Shown here piece by piece: positions 1-8,100 of a stretch of 12,770 nucleotides of DNA (the first letter of the stretch is position 1; every line of letters begins with the position of its first letter). The translations under genes were made by a program, and so were the position numbers. The notes beneath the pieces are model-generated. The model was given only the letters and a program-made list of their open reading frames with translations, was not told the DNA's origin and did no database searches. Source of the stretch: an uncultured Eubacteriales bacterium. GTDB taxonomy: Bacteria; Bacillota; Clostridia; Lachnospirales; Lachnospiraceae. Where the stretch lies: the NCBI GenBank assembly GCA_900313765.1, contig OMSN01000021.1:1-12770 (forward strand), written 5' to 3'.

Positions 1-800
1 ATTATCCTGCAGATCCCGTGACTGAGCTGTCTGCGGCGGATCAGCTGCTGCAGTATCGCAGGGAACAGGAACATTTCCTGGATCTGAGCTTTGAGACGAT
101 CGCTGCTTACGGACCACACGGAGCCATCGTGCATTACAGTCCGACAGAAGAGACGGACATCCCGCTTCAGCCAGAGAGTTTTCTTTTGGTGGACTCTGGC
201 GGACAGTATCTGGAAGGAACGACGGACATCACCCGGACATTTGCATGCGGACCGCTGACACCTGAGGAGAAGGAATATTATACACGCGTCCTGCGTGGAA
301 ACCTGAATCTGGCCGCGGCTCATTTCCGATACGGCGCAGGCGGAATGGCGTTTGACTACCTGGCAAGGGAACCGCTGTGGGAGATCGGAAGAGACTACAA
401 TCATGGCACCGGACACGGAGTCGGATTCCTGCTCAATGTCCATGAAGCGCCGAACAGCTTCAGTTATAAGCAGATGCAGGGACGCCGTATACCGTGCGTG
501 TTTGAGGAAGGCATGGTCACATCCGATGAACCGGGGTTCTATCTGGAAGGGAAGTTCGGTGTCCGCTGTGAGAATCTGACCATGTGTGTGAAGGCAGAGA
601 AGACAGAGTACGGCCAGTTCATGCGCTTTGAGACGATCACGATGGTTCCGTGGGACCTCGATGCAGTCGATCCGGATCTGCTCTCAGCCAGGGAGAAGGA
701 ACTGCTGAATGCCTACCATGCACAGGTGAGAGAGAAGATCTCTCCGTTCCTGGATGAAGAGGAACAGATCTGGCTGGCAGAGGCGACAAGAGCGATCTGA
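1..800 (+). CDS. Xaa-Pro aminopeptidase (aminopeptidase P, M24 family), C-terminal part; 5' end outside window
   Basis: This is the C-terminal part of a dinuclear-metal aminopeptidase that removes an N-terminal residue preceding proline, probably in the cytoplasm. The reading frame is open from base 3 (Y-P-A-D-P) through a GTG at 18, so that GTG is an internal valine and not a start. Counting from it, all five M24 metal ligands are visible: D59 (VDSGG), D70 (TTDITRT, the usual 11 residues later), H133 (HGTGHGVG), E171 (DEPGFY) and E185 (GVRCEN). The tail from about residue 205 (MVPWDLDAVDP to the end, with LNAYHAQVREKISP) matches the extra C-terminal domain of the long, roughly 600-residue three-domain aminopeptidase P. 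The two creatinase-like N-terminal domains should therefore lie upstream. No T-tract terminator follows. Family assignment is firm; the exact substrate is inferred. Confidence 0.93.
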   Translation, partial: YPADPVTELSAADQLLQYRREQEHFLDLSFETIAAYGPHGAIVHYSPTEETDIPLQPESFLLVDSGGQYLEGTTDITRTFACGPLTPEEKEYYTRVLRGNLNLAAAHFRYGAGGMAFDYLAREPLWEIGRDYNHGTGHGVGFLLNVHEAPNSFSYKQMQGRRIPCVFEEGMVTSDEPGFYLEGKFGVRCENLTMCVKAEKTEYGQFMRFETITMVPWDLDAVDPDLLSAREKELLNAYHAQVREKISPFLDEEEQIWLAEATRAI

Positions 801-805
801 TCTAC

Positions 806-821
806 CACTTTCCGGAAAGTG
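806..821. promoter_or_regulatory. Perfect 16-bp palindrome at the mrp promoter (candidate operator)
   Basis: CACTTTCC-GGAAAGTG is a perfect inverted repeat with no spacer. It extends to TACC...GGTA if a 2-nt bulge is allowed. It lies directly upstream of an extended -10 element and covers the place where a -35 box would be. A terminator role for the upstream peptidase gene is less likely because no T-run follows. Operator function is inferred from position only. Confidence 0.45.
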
Positions 822-830
822 TGGTATGAT
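822..830 (+). promoter_or_regulatory. Extended -10 promoter of mrp
   Basis: TG-G-TATGAT (TATGAT at 825-830) is a good extended -10 element, five of six matches to TATAAT. The -35 window with a 17-bp spacer (802-807, CTACCA) has no consensus. Transcription would start near 837 and give a leader of about 33 nt before the mrp start codon. Confidence 0.5.
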
Positions 831-869
831 AGGCAGATGTAGAACATTTTCTTAAGGAGGAATAACAGT

Positions 870-1721
870 ATGGCAGAGAAAGATCAGTCATGTTCCAGCG
901 CATCTTCCTGCAGCAGGGAGAGTTGTGAAGGATGTCCGAGCAAGAGCGGGAACCCGCAGTCTTTCCGCGTGGATCAGAATGCATACAGTAACATCAAGCA
1001 TGTGATCGGAGTCGTATCCGGAAAGGGCGGCGTCGGAAAGTCTCTTGTGACAGCGTCTCTTGCAAACGCACTTGCGAAGACGGGAGCCAGCGTCGGTATC
1101 CTTGACGCGGATATCACAGGACCTTCGATCCCGAAGATGTACGGACTGACAGGACCGGCAGATGCCCTGGATGAGAACCAGATCCTTCCGGAGCTGACTG
1201 CAAACGGGATCAAAGTCATGAGCCTGAATCTGATCATGCCGGATCCGGAGCAGGCTGTTGTGTGGAGAGGACCGATCATCGCAGGCGTCGTCAAGCAGTT
1301 CTGGACAGACGTGGTATGGGGAGAACTGGATTATCTTCTGGTCGACATGCCTCCCGGAACCGGCGACGTGCCGCTGACTGTGTTCCAGTCTCTTCCGGTG
1401 GACGGGATCTTTATCGTCACCAGCCCGCAGGACCTGGTGCGCATGATCGTTGCCAAGGCTGTCAATATGGCGAAGCTGATGAACATTCCGGTACTGGGTG
1501 TGATTGAGAACTACAGTTATCTGAAGTGCCCGGACTGCGGAAGAAGGATCGATGTATTCGGTAAGAGCCGCGTCGAAGAAGTGGCGAAGGAGACCGGGAT
1601 TCCGCTTGCGGGACAGATCCCCATCGATCCGGAATATGCACAGATGTCAGATGAAGGCAGATTTGCCGATGTGGACAACACCTATATCGCTCAGACTCTT
1701 GAACTGCTGAGAAACGTCTGA
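870..1721 (+). CDS. mrp: Mrp/NBP35-family iron-sulfur cluster carrier ATPase
   Basis: This is a cytoplasmic P-loop ATPase of the MinD/ParA-like Mrp (ApbC/NBP35) group, which binds and passes on Fe-S clusters to apo-proteins. The 283 residues show the deviant Walker A motif GKGGVGKS (51-58), DADITGPSIPKMYG in the switch I region, the Walker B-type LLVDMPPGTGDVPLT and the CPDC pair (C220, C223) that holds a bridging cluster at the dimer interface. An N-terminal tail carries four further cysteines (C8, C14, C19, C22), as in NBP35-like members. The start is fixed by an AAGGAGG site at 854-860, nine bases before the ATG. The gene has its own promoter-like element and ends at a strong terminator, so it is probably monocistronic. 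The symbol follows family usage; ApbC or NBP35 would be equivalent labels. Confidence 0.95.
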   Translation: MAEKDQSCSSASSCSRESCEGCPSKSGNPQSFRVDQNAYSNIKHVIGVVSGKGGVGKSLVTASLANALAKTGASVGILDADITGPSIPKMYGLTGPADALDENQILPELTANGIKVMSLNLIMPDPEQAVVWRGPIIAGVVKQFWTDVVWGELDYLLVDMPPGTGDVPLTVFQSLPVDGIFIVTSPQDLVRMIVAKAVNMAKLMNIPVLGVIENYSYLKCPDCGRRIDVFGKSRVEEVAKETGIPLAGQIPIDPEYAQMSDEGRFADVDNTYIAQTLELLRNV

Positions 1722-1730
1722 AAAAAAGAA

Positions 1731-1774
1731 GCTGTATCCTGTGACTTTATCGTCACGGGATACAGCCTTTTATT
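1731..1774. terminator. Bidirectional intrinsic terminator between mrp and the convergent HTH gene
   Basis: The arms GCTGTATCCTGTGAC (1731-1745) and GTCACGGGATACAGC (1752-1766) pair over 15 bp with one G-T wobble, around a 6-nt loop. On the plus strand the hairpin is followed by CTTTTATTTT. On the minus strand it is followed by the complement of AAAAAAAGAA (1721-1730), a U-rich run. It therefore serves mrp from the left and the minus-strand gene (stop at 1783) from the right. Confidence 0.9.
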
Positions 1775-1782
1775 TTGCAGGT

Positions 1783-2307
1783 TCAGCTATCATCCGGATG
1801 AAGCAGAAGATAGTCGGTCAGTTCCATCTGCGTCCCCTCAGTCACAAGATTCTGCATCTGCGGATCCTGTCCGTATCGGGAGATGATATTGTGGACCGTA
1901 CCGATTCCGAGCCCCACGTGAGAGGCAATCTCCCGTATGTAACAGCCCTTTCTGCGCAGTTTCAGCACGATCAGGACCTGGCGCTCATCGACTTTCTGAG
2001 GATTCGAAGACTCGCTCTCTTTGCGGCCTTCCATCTGTGCTTTGCGGGATCGGCGCTCTTTCTTGATCGCTTTTTCCATGAGCTCAACAACGTCATTGAT
2101 CTCATTGAGATGGTCTTCGTCCGGGATCCGGAAGCGCTCTACATTGACGACCTGTTTCGCTTCGCTGCTCAGGTCATTCATACGCGCCCGCATCATCTCC
2201 ATCTCGAGTGTAGCGCTGTGGACCTGGCTCTTGAGTTCAGAGATCTGCTTGTTCAGATTGGCGATCAGCTGTCTGCTGTCGGGGGGTGTCTCGCGGGGAT
2301 CTGCCAT
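1783..2307 (-). CDS. Coiled-coil plus helix-turn-helix protein, probable DNA-binding regulator
   Basis: The 174-residue protein begins with a helical, heptad-rich stretch (about 12-50, LIANLNKQISELKSQV) suited to coiled-coil dimerisation. A charged middle part follows (75-108, KKERRSRKAQMEGRKE). The C-terminal part holds a homeodomain/resolvase-like helix-turn-helix at about 115-146 (KLRRKGCYIREIASHVGLG, then GTVHNIISRYG). The pattern RRxGxxIREIAxxxGLGxGTVxxII is typical of a recognition-helix HTH. No enzymatic domain is visible, so it is not an intact resolvase or transposase. The minus-strand ATG at 2307 has an AGAAGG ribosome site five bases upstream. The gene ends 16 bases from the shared terminator. 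A 220-residue frame on the other strand overlaps it but lacks a plausible domain. The family is unassigned and the targets unknown; the hairpin repeats directly upstream may belong to its leader. Confidence 0.8.
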   Translation of the reverse strand: MADPRETPPDSRQLIANLNKQISELKSQVHSATLEMEMMRARMNDLSSEAKQVVNVERFRIPDEDHLNEINDVVELMEKAIKKERRSRKAQMEGRKESESSNPQKVDERQVLIVLKLRRKGCYIREIASHVGLGIGTVHNIISRYGQDPQMQNLVTEGTQMELTDYLLLHPDDS

Positions 2308-2323
2308 GACTGCCTTCTTTCCG

Positions 2324-2376
2324 TGTCAAAAACTGATGTACGGATTGCTTTGCTTCTTCGAAGCTTCCGCAATCCT
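2324..2376. repeat. Hairpin-forming repeat, copy A
   Basis: This 53-base unit runs from TGTCAAAAACTG to CGCAATCCT and matches copy B (2392-2442) with only a few substitutions and a 2-base length difference. It contains nested inverted repeats: GGATTGC (2342-2348) with GCAATCC (2369-2375), and inside them GCTTC (2352-2356) with GAAGC (2360-2364). No T-run follows, so it is not a simple terminator. Confidence 0.85.
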
Positions 2377-2391
2377 GTCAGGCTAGCAACC

Positions 2392-2442
2392 TGTCAAAAC
2401 TGATTACGGATTGCTCCGCTTCTTCGAAGCTCCCGCAATCCT
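2392..2442. repeat. Hairpin-forming repeat, copy B
   Basis: This is the second copy of the unit at 2324-2376, separated from it by 15 bases. GGATTGC (2408-2414) pairs with GCAATCC (2435-2441), and GCTTC (2418-2422) with GAAGC (2426-2430). Several differences between copies fall in the unpaired parts (TTT against TCC on one side, TTCC against TCCC on the other). That suggests the stems are what is kept. Confidence 0.85.
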
Positions 2443-2460
2443 CCCTGCATTCGTGCTCTC

Positions 2461-2477
2461 ATGGTGCTCCGCACCAT
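2461..2477. repeat. Short perfect hairpin ATGGTGC-TCC-GCACCAT
   Basis: A 7-bp perfect inverted repeat with a 3-base loop lies 18 bases after repeat copy B. It has no T-run and no reading frame. It appears to belong to the same structured block as the two repeats. Confidence 0.75.
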
Positions 2478-2496
2478 TACGCACTCATCCAGGGGC

Positions 2497-2557
2497 GCGC
2501 CAACACCCATGCCCTCCACCTGCAAGCAAGCTTGCGTGGAGGGCAGGCCTTTGGCGC
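2497..2557. repeat. Long GC-rich compound hairpin
   Basis: Three nested stems share one axis. The outer pair is GCGCCAA (2497-2503) with TTGGCGC (2551-2557). The middle pair is GCCCTCCAC (2511-2519) with GTGGAGGGC (2536-2544). The inner pair is GCAAG (2522-2526) with CTTGC (2531-2535) around a CAAG loop. The inner 14-bp portion has only a CT bulge. Neither strand shows a T-run after it, so it is a structured RNA/DNA element and not a standard terminator. Confidence 0.75.
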
Positions 2558-2593
2558 TGTAATCATCATATCATAAGATAACGGGTTTTTACA

Positions 2594-2622
2594 TTGTATC
2601 ATGCAGTGAAATGAGATAAAAT
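2594..2622 (+). promoter_or_regulatory. Promoter of the 2692-5046 gene pair
   Basis: TTGTAT (2594-2599) and TAAAAT (2617-2622) are separated by exactly 17 bases. The -10 box matches five of six consensus positions and the -35 box three. The predicted start near 2629 gives a leader of about 60 nt before the ATG at 2692. Confidence 0.5.
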
Positions 2623-2691
2623 AAGGCAAACCGTGCCCAAATTCCGGGTGGCGCGGATCACGTTCTTGAAGGCATGTGATGGAGGAAGTTT

Positions 2692-3690
2692 ATGAAGAAT
2701 AGAAGATGGGTCGCAGCAACAGCCGCTGCCATGGGACTGCTCTTTGCGATGGGATCTGTGGCGGGTGCGTCCGAGATCCGCATTATTGAAGAGTCGGAAT
2801 CGGAGACAGAGATCCTGACACCGGTCATATCACAGGGCCAGGCGCAGATGACAGCCACTGTCACGCAGGAGACCGAAGCGGAGACGGCCGCTTCCCGTCC
2901 GCTGGATCCTGCAGCAGAGAAGATCACTTCCGCGGAGGCAGTCAATGGGGCACGTACCCTGTATTCCCAGATGCAGCACTATGCGGACGTCAATGACAAC
3001 AGCAACTTTGCGGCTCTTTTTGAGACCGGGGCGGATGCGCAGACGGTTCAGAGCCAGCTGCAGCAGATCAAGTCCTCTCTTGTTGAGCTGGATGGCCTGA
3101 ATTCGCACGCAGATTACTGCTTCTTTGATCCGACCGCCGATCCGACGCAGAGTCCGTATTATTTCGCGGTCGCTCTGTGCGACTATGATGTGGACAGTGA
3201 CGGTGCAGTGGCCTGGTTCTCCACACTGATGCGTGTAGCGAAGTACGCGGACGGATGGAAGGCAAGTGTCATGTCTGCCGGAGAACTGCTCACGCAGAAG
3301 CTTCCGCAGGGATACCGGGACGCGAATTCACAAAGGCGCAACTGTGTGAATCTTTATCCATCCTTTGCACTGCCGTACAGCGAGAACACCGTCTTTAACG
3401 GAGCGCTCTACGCACTCCCGGTACTTCTGTGGCAGGAGGAAAACGGAGATGCGAACTGCGGCGTATGGATCGCGAACGGAACGCAGACTGTGAAATGGTG
3501 TGATTCCATTGATCTGATTGCAAATGATCATGATCTGGGGGAAGTCATGGCCGTCAATGTTCCGGTGCAGCTGGCGCTGGAAGGCGGACAGTCTGCCTTT
3601 GTGACCTGCACGGTTCCGGCCTCTTATGTCAAGACACAGACCGAAGAGTGGACCGATATCAGCATGAATTCAGATCTGAAGTATCAGTAA
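2692..3690 (+). CDS. Secreted protein of unknown function
   Basis: The protein has 332 residues with a clear signal peptide: positive start (KNRR), hydrophobic core (about 6-24) and an A-G-A site predicting cleavage after residue 26. No lipobox cysteine is present, so it is probably released or held by a partner. Residues 27-75 are a low-complexity E/S/T-rich linker (ESESETE, QETEAET). From about 77 to 200 there is a compact domain with helical LYSQMQHYADVNDNSNFAALF and strand-rich PYYFAVALCDYDVDSDG that vaguely resembles NTF2-like folds. The last 120 residues look beta-rich. Six cysteines lie in the mature part, enough for disulfides. I do not recognise the family. The start has GGAGG at 2681-2685, six bases before the ATG. 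The next gene begins 15 bases downstream, so the two are likely co-transcribed and may act together at the surface. Confidence 0.85.
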   Translation: MKNRRWVAATAAAMGLLFAMGSVAGASEIRIIEESESETEILTPVISQGQAQMTATVTQETEAETAASRPLDPAAEKITSAEAVNGARTLYSQMQHYADVNDNSNFAALFETGADAQTVQSQLQQIKSSLVELDGLNSHADYCFFDPTADPTQSPYYFAVALCDYDVDSDGAVAWFSTLMRVAKYADGWKASVMSAGELLTQKLPQGYRDANSQRRNCVNLYPSFALPYSENTVFNGALYALPVLLWQEENGDANCGVWIANGTQTVKWCDSIDLIANDHDLGEVMAVNVPVQLALEGGQSAFVTCTVPASYVKTQTEEWTDISMNSDLKYQ

Positions 3691-3705
3691 GATTCCGGGG
3701 GGAGT

Positions 3706-5046
3706 ATGGAAGTTTGCAGAAAGTGCGGGGCTGTGCTGCGGGAGACGGATAAGTTCTGCAGTCAGTGCGGGGCCAGGATCCCCAGTCCCGGAGCGAAGGC
3801 GAGGCAGGCTAAAGCCGAGAAGAAAAAACAGCAGAAAGAGATTACCTTCCGCACCAAACCGGAGAAGGGAACGCACTACCGGGAAAACTTTGAGGAGGGT
3901 GAGAACCGCTCCCGTGCGCTGCGGTTGACCGTGACCATTCTGGCACTCATGATGCTGGCGGTCGCGGGTTTTGCCGTGTATTATCTGCATCTCGGACGCA
4001 GACCGTCTGTGGAGAATTCCACAGCAGGCGGCAGTGCCGCGATCGAGATCCTGACTGAGGCACAGGCTGTGAGTGAAGCAGCTGCTCCCGAAGAGGAAGA
4101 GCCCCCGAAGGAAGACGCGGCGGCAGCTCAGACTCAGAAGCAGACAGAAGCGCAGACGCAGAAGGTTACAGAAAAGCAGACGGAAAAACAGACGGAAAAA
4201 CAGACAGAGAAGCAGACCGAGCCGCAGACACAGGCGCCGGCTCCTGCGGCAGCTGATGTGATCGATGTTTCCCAGATCCAGACTCTTCTTGCAACACAGA
4301 GCACTGCGACGTCTGCGGAGGTCTATATCTATGACCTGAATCATGACAGTGAGGTTGCGGTGAATGACTGCACGGAGCAGCTTCGTCTGTCAGCCATGAT
4401 CACCGTTCCGATCCTGTACACGGCTGCGAGCCGGATCGATGCAGGAGAGCTGTCGATGGATACGGAGATCACCTATGTGACCACCATCGGAGGCAGAGGA
4501 GAGTTCACGACCGAGTCCCGCGACGGACAGGCATATCCGCTTTCCTTCTATCTGCAGACCATGGTCAATTACTCAGACAACAACTGCATCAATATCCTGA
4601 TCGATTTCCTGGGACTGGATTCCATCAATGCTGTCTGCCAGGAGGCAGGTTATTCCACTATCTGGATGGAGCGGGGACTGGTGGCATCCGGCAATACAGG
4701 CGGACTTGACAATTACGGATCTGCGAAGGACATCACAGGCATGGTCCGGGATCTGTATACGGGTAAGTTCAGTTCCATCGGAACAGACTTCATGAAAGAA
4801 TATTTCCATATCAGCGAGATGGACAGCCTGCCGACACTGATCGGCCTTGCGCCGTCCCTTGCAGACGCATCCCTGCTCCTGAACCAGAATGGACATGTGG
4901 ATACCAGGTATCTTGAGACCGCCGTCATAGAAGACGGGCAGGCTGCCTATATCCTCACGGTCATGCTCAACGGGGACAGCGGCCTGGTGTACAGTCCGGC
5001 AGTCCAAAATATTGCGGAGTATGTCAGCTCTGTTCTGGCACCGTAG
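3706..5046 (+). CDS. Membrane protein: zinc ribbon, one TM segment, KQTE-repeat linker, degenerate class A beta-lactamase-like domain
   Basis: Four parts are visible in 446 residues. C4-x2-C7 and C18-x2-C21 form a zinc ribbon, followed by a basic stretch. Residues about 73-95 are a single membrane segment; the basic side before it implies the ribbon is cytoplasmic. A Q/T/E/A/P linker (about 141-182) includes four exact KQTE repeats. Residues about 186-446 resemble a class A beta-lactamase/penicillin-binding serine hydrolase fold (YIYDLNHDSEVAVND, NYSDNNCINILID, DNYGSAKDI, YILTVMLNGD). An offset of 160 fits Ambler numbering at all three motifs: A230 stands at Ser70, T233 at Lys73, S290-D291-N292 at SDN, and Q394-N395-G396 at Lys234-Thr-Gly. 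The nucleophile and both lysines are therefore missing, and Glu166 aligns with V326. Hydrolysis is unlikely; a binding or sensing role is inferred. A GGGGGGAG ribosome site precedes the ATG. Confidence 0.88.
   Translation: MEVCRKCGAVLRETDKFCSQCGARIPSPGAKARQAKAEKKKQQKEITFRTKPEKGTHYRENFEEGENRSRALRLTVTILALMMLAVAGFAVYYLHLGRRPSVENSTAGGSAAIEILTEAQAVSEAAAPEEEEPPKEDAAAAQTQKQTEAQTQKVTEKQTEKQTEKQTEKQTEPQTQAPAPAAADVIDVSQIQTLLATQSTATSAEVYIYDLNHDSEVAVNDCTEQLRLSAMITVPILYTAASRIDAGELSMDTEITYVTTIGGRGEFTTESRDGQAYPLSFYLQTMVNYSDNNCINILIDFLGLDSINAVCQEAGYSTIWMERGLVASGNTGGLDNYGSAKDITGMVRDLYTGKFSSIGTDFMKEYFHISEMDSLPTLIGLAPSLADASLLLNQNGHVDTRYLETAVIEDGQAAYILTVMLNGDSGLVYSPAVQNIAEYVSSVLAP
4174..4221 (+). repeat. Four tandem 12-bp units encoding KQTE
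   Basis: Codons 157-172 of the zinc-ribbon protein read K-Q-T-E four times. Units differ only at synonymous third positions (AAG/AAA, ACG/ACA/ACC). It is an extracellular spacer between the membrane segment and the beta-lactamase-like domain, and could vary in length by slippage. Confidence 0.9.
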
Positions 5047-5115
5047 AGATAATCTCACAGGTCCTGACAGGATGCAGATATCAGACATTTACATCACAGA
5101 AAGAGAGCAGAATCA

Positions 5116-8100
5116 ATGAATAAAGTACGCCGTGTTTATGTAGAGAAGAAGGACGCATTTGCAGGAGCCGCGAAGGATCTTACTCACGAGATCCGGAGTT
5201 ACCTTCAGATCGGCGGACTGACAAAGATCCGGATCCTGATACGTTACGACGTGGAGAATATCTCTGATGCTGTCTATGAAGAGGCTAAGACATGTGTCTT
5301 TGCAGAGCCTCCGGTAGACATCCTCTATGAGGAAACATTTGAAAAGAAGGAAGAAGACAGAGTCTTTGCGGTTGAGTATCTGCCGGGCCAGTTTGATCAG
5401 AGGGCAGATTCCGCAGTCCAGTGTATCCGTTTCCTGAATGAAAATGAAGAGGTCCTGATCCGGACTGCCACAGTCTATGTGCTGGAAGGCGGAATCACGG
5501 ATGAAGAGATGAAGGCAATCGAAGAGTACTGCTACAATCCGGTAGATTCCAGACTTGCAGGTCTTCAGAAGCCTGAGACACTGGAACAGAAGTTTGACGA
5601 GCCGGAGGATATCCGGACATTTGACGGATTCACTGTCATGGAAGAAGACCAGTTCAGGGAACTGTATGATTCGCTGGGACTGGCCATGACATACCGTGAT
5701 TTTCATTTCATCAGAGAGTACTATGCCGGGCAGGAGCACAGGGATCCGACTGTGACAGAGATCCGGGTGCTCGACACCTACTGGTCTGATCACTGCCGTC
5801 ACACCACATTCTCCACAGAGCTGAAGAATGTGACGTTTGATGATGGCTACTACCGCGAGCCGATCGAGGCAGCGTTCCGGAAGTATCTGGAAGACCGGCA
5901 GCAGGTGTACGGGGACAGGAAGGATAAGTTCGTATGCCTGATGGACCTGGCGACCATGGGAGCCAGAAAACTGAAGAAGGCCGGCCTGCTGGACGATCAG
6001 GAGGATACGGATGAGATCAATGCCTGCTCTATCGTAGTGCCGGTGGAGATCGACGGACAGACACAGGAGTGGCTGATCAATTTTAAAAATGAAACCCACA
6101 ATCACCCTACGGAGATCGAACCTTTCGGTGGAGCTGCGACCTGCCTGGGCGGCGCGATCCGTGATCCGCTGTCAGGGCGTACCTATGTGTATCAGGCGAT
6201 GCGTGTGACTGGTGCTGCCGACCCGAGAGCATCCATGGCGGAAACACTGAGAGGCAAACTTCCCCAGAAGAAGCTGGTCAGGGAAGCTGCGCACGGCTAT
6301 AGTTCCTACGGCAACCAGATCGGCCTTGCCACCGGTTATGTCAAAGAGATCTACCATCCGGACTATGTGGCAAAACGTATGGAGATCGGCGCTGTCATGG
6401 CGGCGGCTCCGAGGGCAAATGTGATCCGCGAGACTTCCAGACCGGGTGATGTGATCATTCTGCTGGGGGGAAGGACAGGACGCGACGGCATCGGCGGCGC
6501 GACCGGATCCTCCAAGGCACATACCACATCTTCCATCGAAGTGTGCGGCGCTGAGGTTCAGAAGGGAAATGCGCCGACGGAGAGGAAGCTCCAGCGCATG
6601 TTCCGCCGGCCGGAAGTGTCCAGACTGATCCGCAAATGCAACGATTTCGGCGCAGGCGGAGTGTCGGTGGCGATCGGAGAACTGGCACCGGGACTGGAGA
6701 TCGATCTGGACAGAGTGCCGAAGAAATACGCAGGTCTTGACGGAACCGAGCTGGCAATCTCGGAATCCCAGGAGAGAATGGCCTGTGTCATCGGACCGGA
6801 TGATGTAGAGGAATTCCTGAAATACGCAGCCCAGGAGAACCTGGAAGCGGTGAAGGTTGCAGTCGTGACACAGTCTCCGAGGCTGGTCATGAACTGGCGC
6901 GGCCGTACGATCGTGGATATCAGCAGAGCATTTCTGGATACCAACGGCGCGCACCAGGAGACGGATGTGGAGATCGAGATGCCTTCCGAGGAAGGAAGGT
7001 ACTTTGAGAAGAAACCTCTCGATGAGAACCTGGTGAGAGACTGCTGGACCGGAAGACTGGCGGACCTCAATGGCTGTTCCCAGAAGGGGCTGGTCGAGAT
7101 GTTCGACTCCTCCATCGGCGCAGGATCTGTGCTGATGCCCTATGGCGGAAAATATCAGCTGACGGAAACGCAGACGATGGTGGCAAAACTTCCGATGGAT
7201 CACGGGCAGTGCGATACAGTCACCATGATGTCCTATGGATTTGATCCGTATCTGTCCAGCTGGAGCCCGTATCACGGCGCGGTCTACGCAGTGATGGAAT
7301 CGGTGGCAAGGATCGTCGCATCCGGTGGTGACTGGTCAAAGATCCGCTTTACCTTCCAGGAGTATTTCCGCAGGATGAGCGAGGATCCGAAACGCTGGAG
7401 CCAGCCGGCAGCAGCTCTTCTGGGAGCTTATACGGCACAGATGGGGCTTGGCCTTCCGTCCATCGGCGGCAAGGATTCCATGAGCGGATCTTTCGATGAG
7501 ATCGATGTACCGCCGACACTGGTATCCTTTGCCGTAGACGTGAATACGATCGGCAATATTATAAGTCCGGAACTCAAGAAGGCGGGCAGCAAGCTGGTTC
7601 TGATACAGATCGACAGAGATCAATATGACATACCGGACTTTGAGGATGCGAAGCGCCAGTACAGTGCATTCTTTGAAGATGTGAAGGCAGGGCGGATCCT
7701 GAGTGCCTACGCAGTTGACGCGCAGGGCTTCGCAACAGCACTGAGCAAGATGGCCTTCGGCAATAAGCTCGGCCTGCGGATCGAGCACAATGTGGCTCCG
7801 GAAGACCTGTTCTTCCCGGACTTCGGTGCCATCATCTGCGAGGTGAAGGACGGAGAGACCGGCAACCTTCATACCCGCTATACCGTTGTCGGTGTGGTGG
7901 AGGATACCGGGAGACTTGAATACAGAAACACATCGATATCCATCGATGAAGCGATCGGAACCTGGACCGGTACACTGGAGAGAACTTTCCGCTCTGTACC
8001 GGCACATGAGCCGGATCCGACAGCGTCCGCTCCGCAGGATGTACAGCCCTTTGACATCAGCAAGGCTGGCTCCGTGTATGTGTGCGGCCACCGGATCGCG

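Larger units (their letters stand above)
2308..2691. other. Gene-free structured intergenic region (384 bases)
   Basis: No plausible coding frame is present on either strand. From left to right it holds the ribosome site of the minus-strand HTH gene, two tandem hairpin repeats, a short perfect hairpin, a long GC hairpin, an AT-rich stretch (about 2560-2625) with the plus-strand promoter, and the leader of the secreted-protein gene. On the minus strand, TATGAT at 2570-2565 is a weak -10 candidate for the HTH gene. If it is used, all the hairpins would fall in that gene's leader RNA. Confidence 0.6.

Noticed and set aside
18..800. GTG at 18 as a true gene start
   Set aside because: The frame is open upstream to the window edge, no ribosome site precedes it, and the family needs about 300 more N-terminal residues.
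1741..2403. 220-codon plus-strand open frame
   Set aside because: It starts inside the terminator hairpin, has no ribosome site, and lies antisense to the 174-residue HTH gene, which has a coherent domain layout.
2324..2442. Two direct repeats as a CRISPR array
   Set aside because: There are only two copies, the 15-base gap is too short for a spacer, and the units are about 52 bases with no cas genes nearby.
3670..4344. 224-codon minus-strand frame rich in Leu/Arg/Phe
   Set aside because: It is the complement of the E/Q/T-rich linker and zinc-ribbon coding region; the Leu-rich look comes from antisense GAG/CAG codons, not a membrane protein.
5047..5115. Purine riboswitch, PurR-type operator or terminator before purL
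   Set aside because: The 69-base gap holds only a short 5-bp dyad (TCCTG-A-CAGGA at 5062-5072), with no aptamer-like fold, no T-run and no clear -10.
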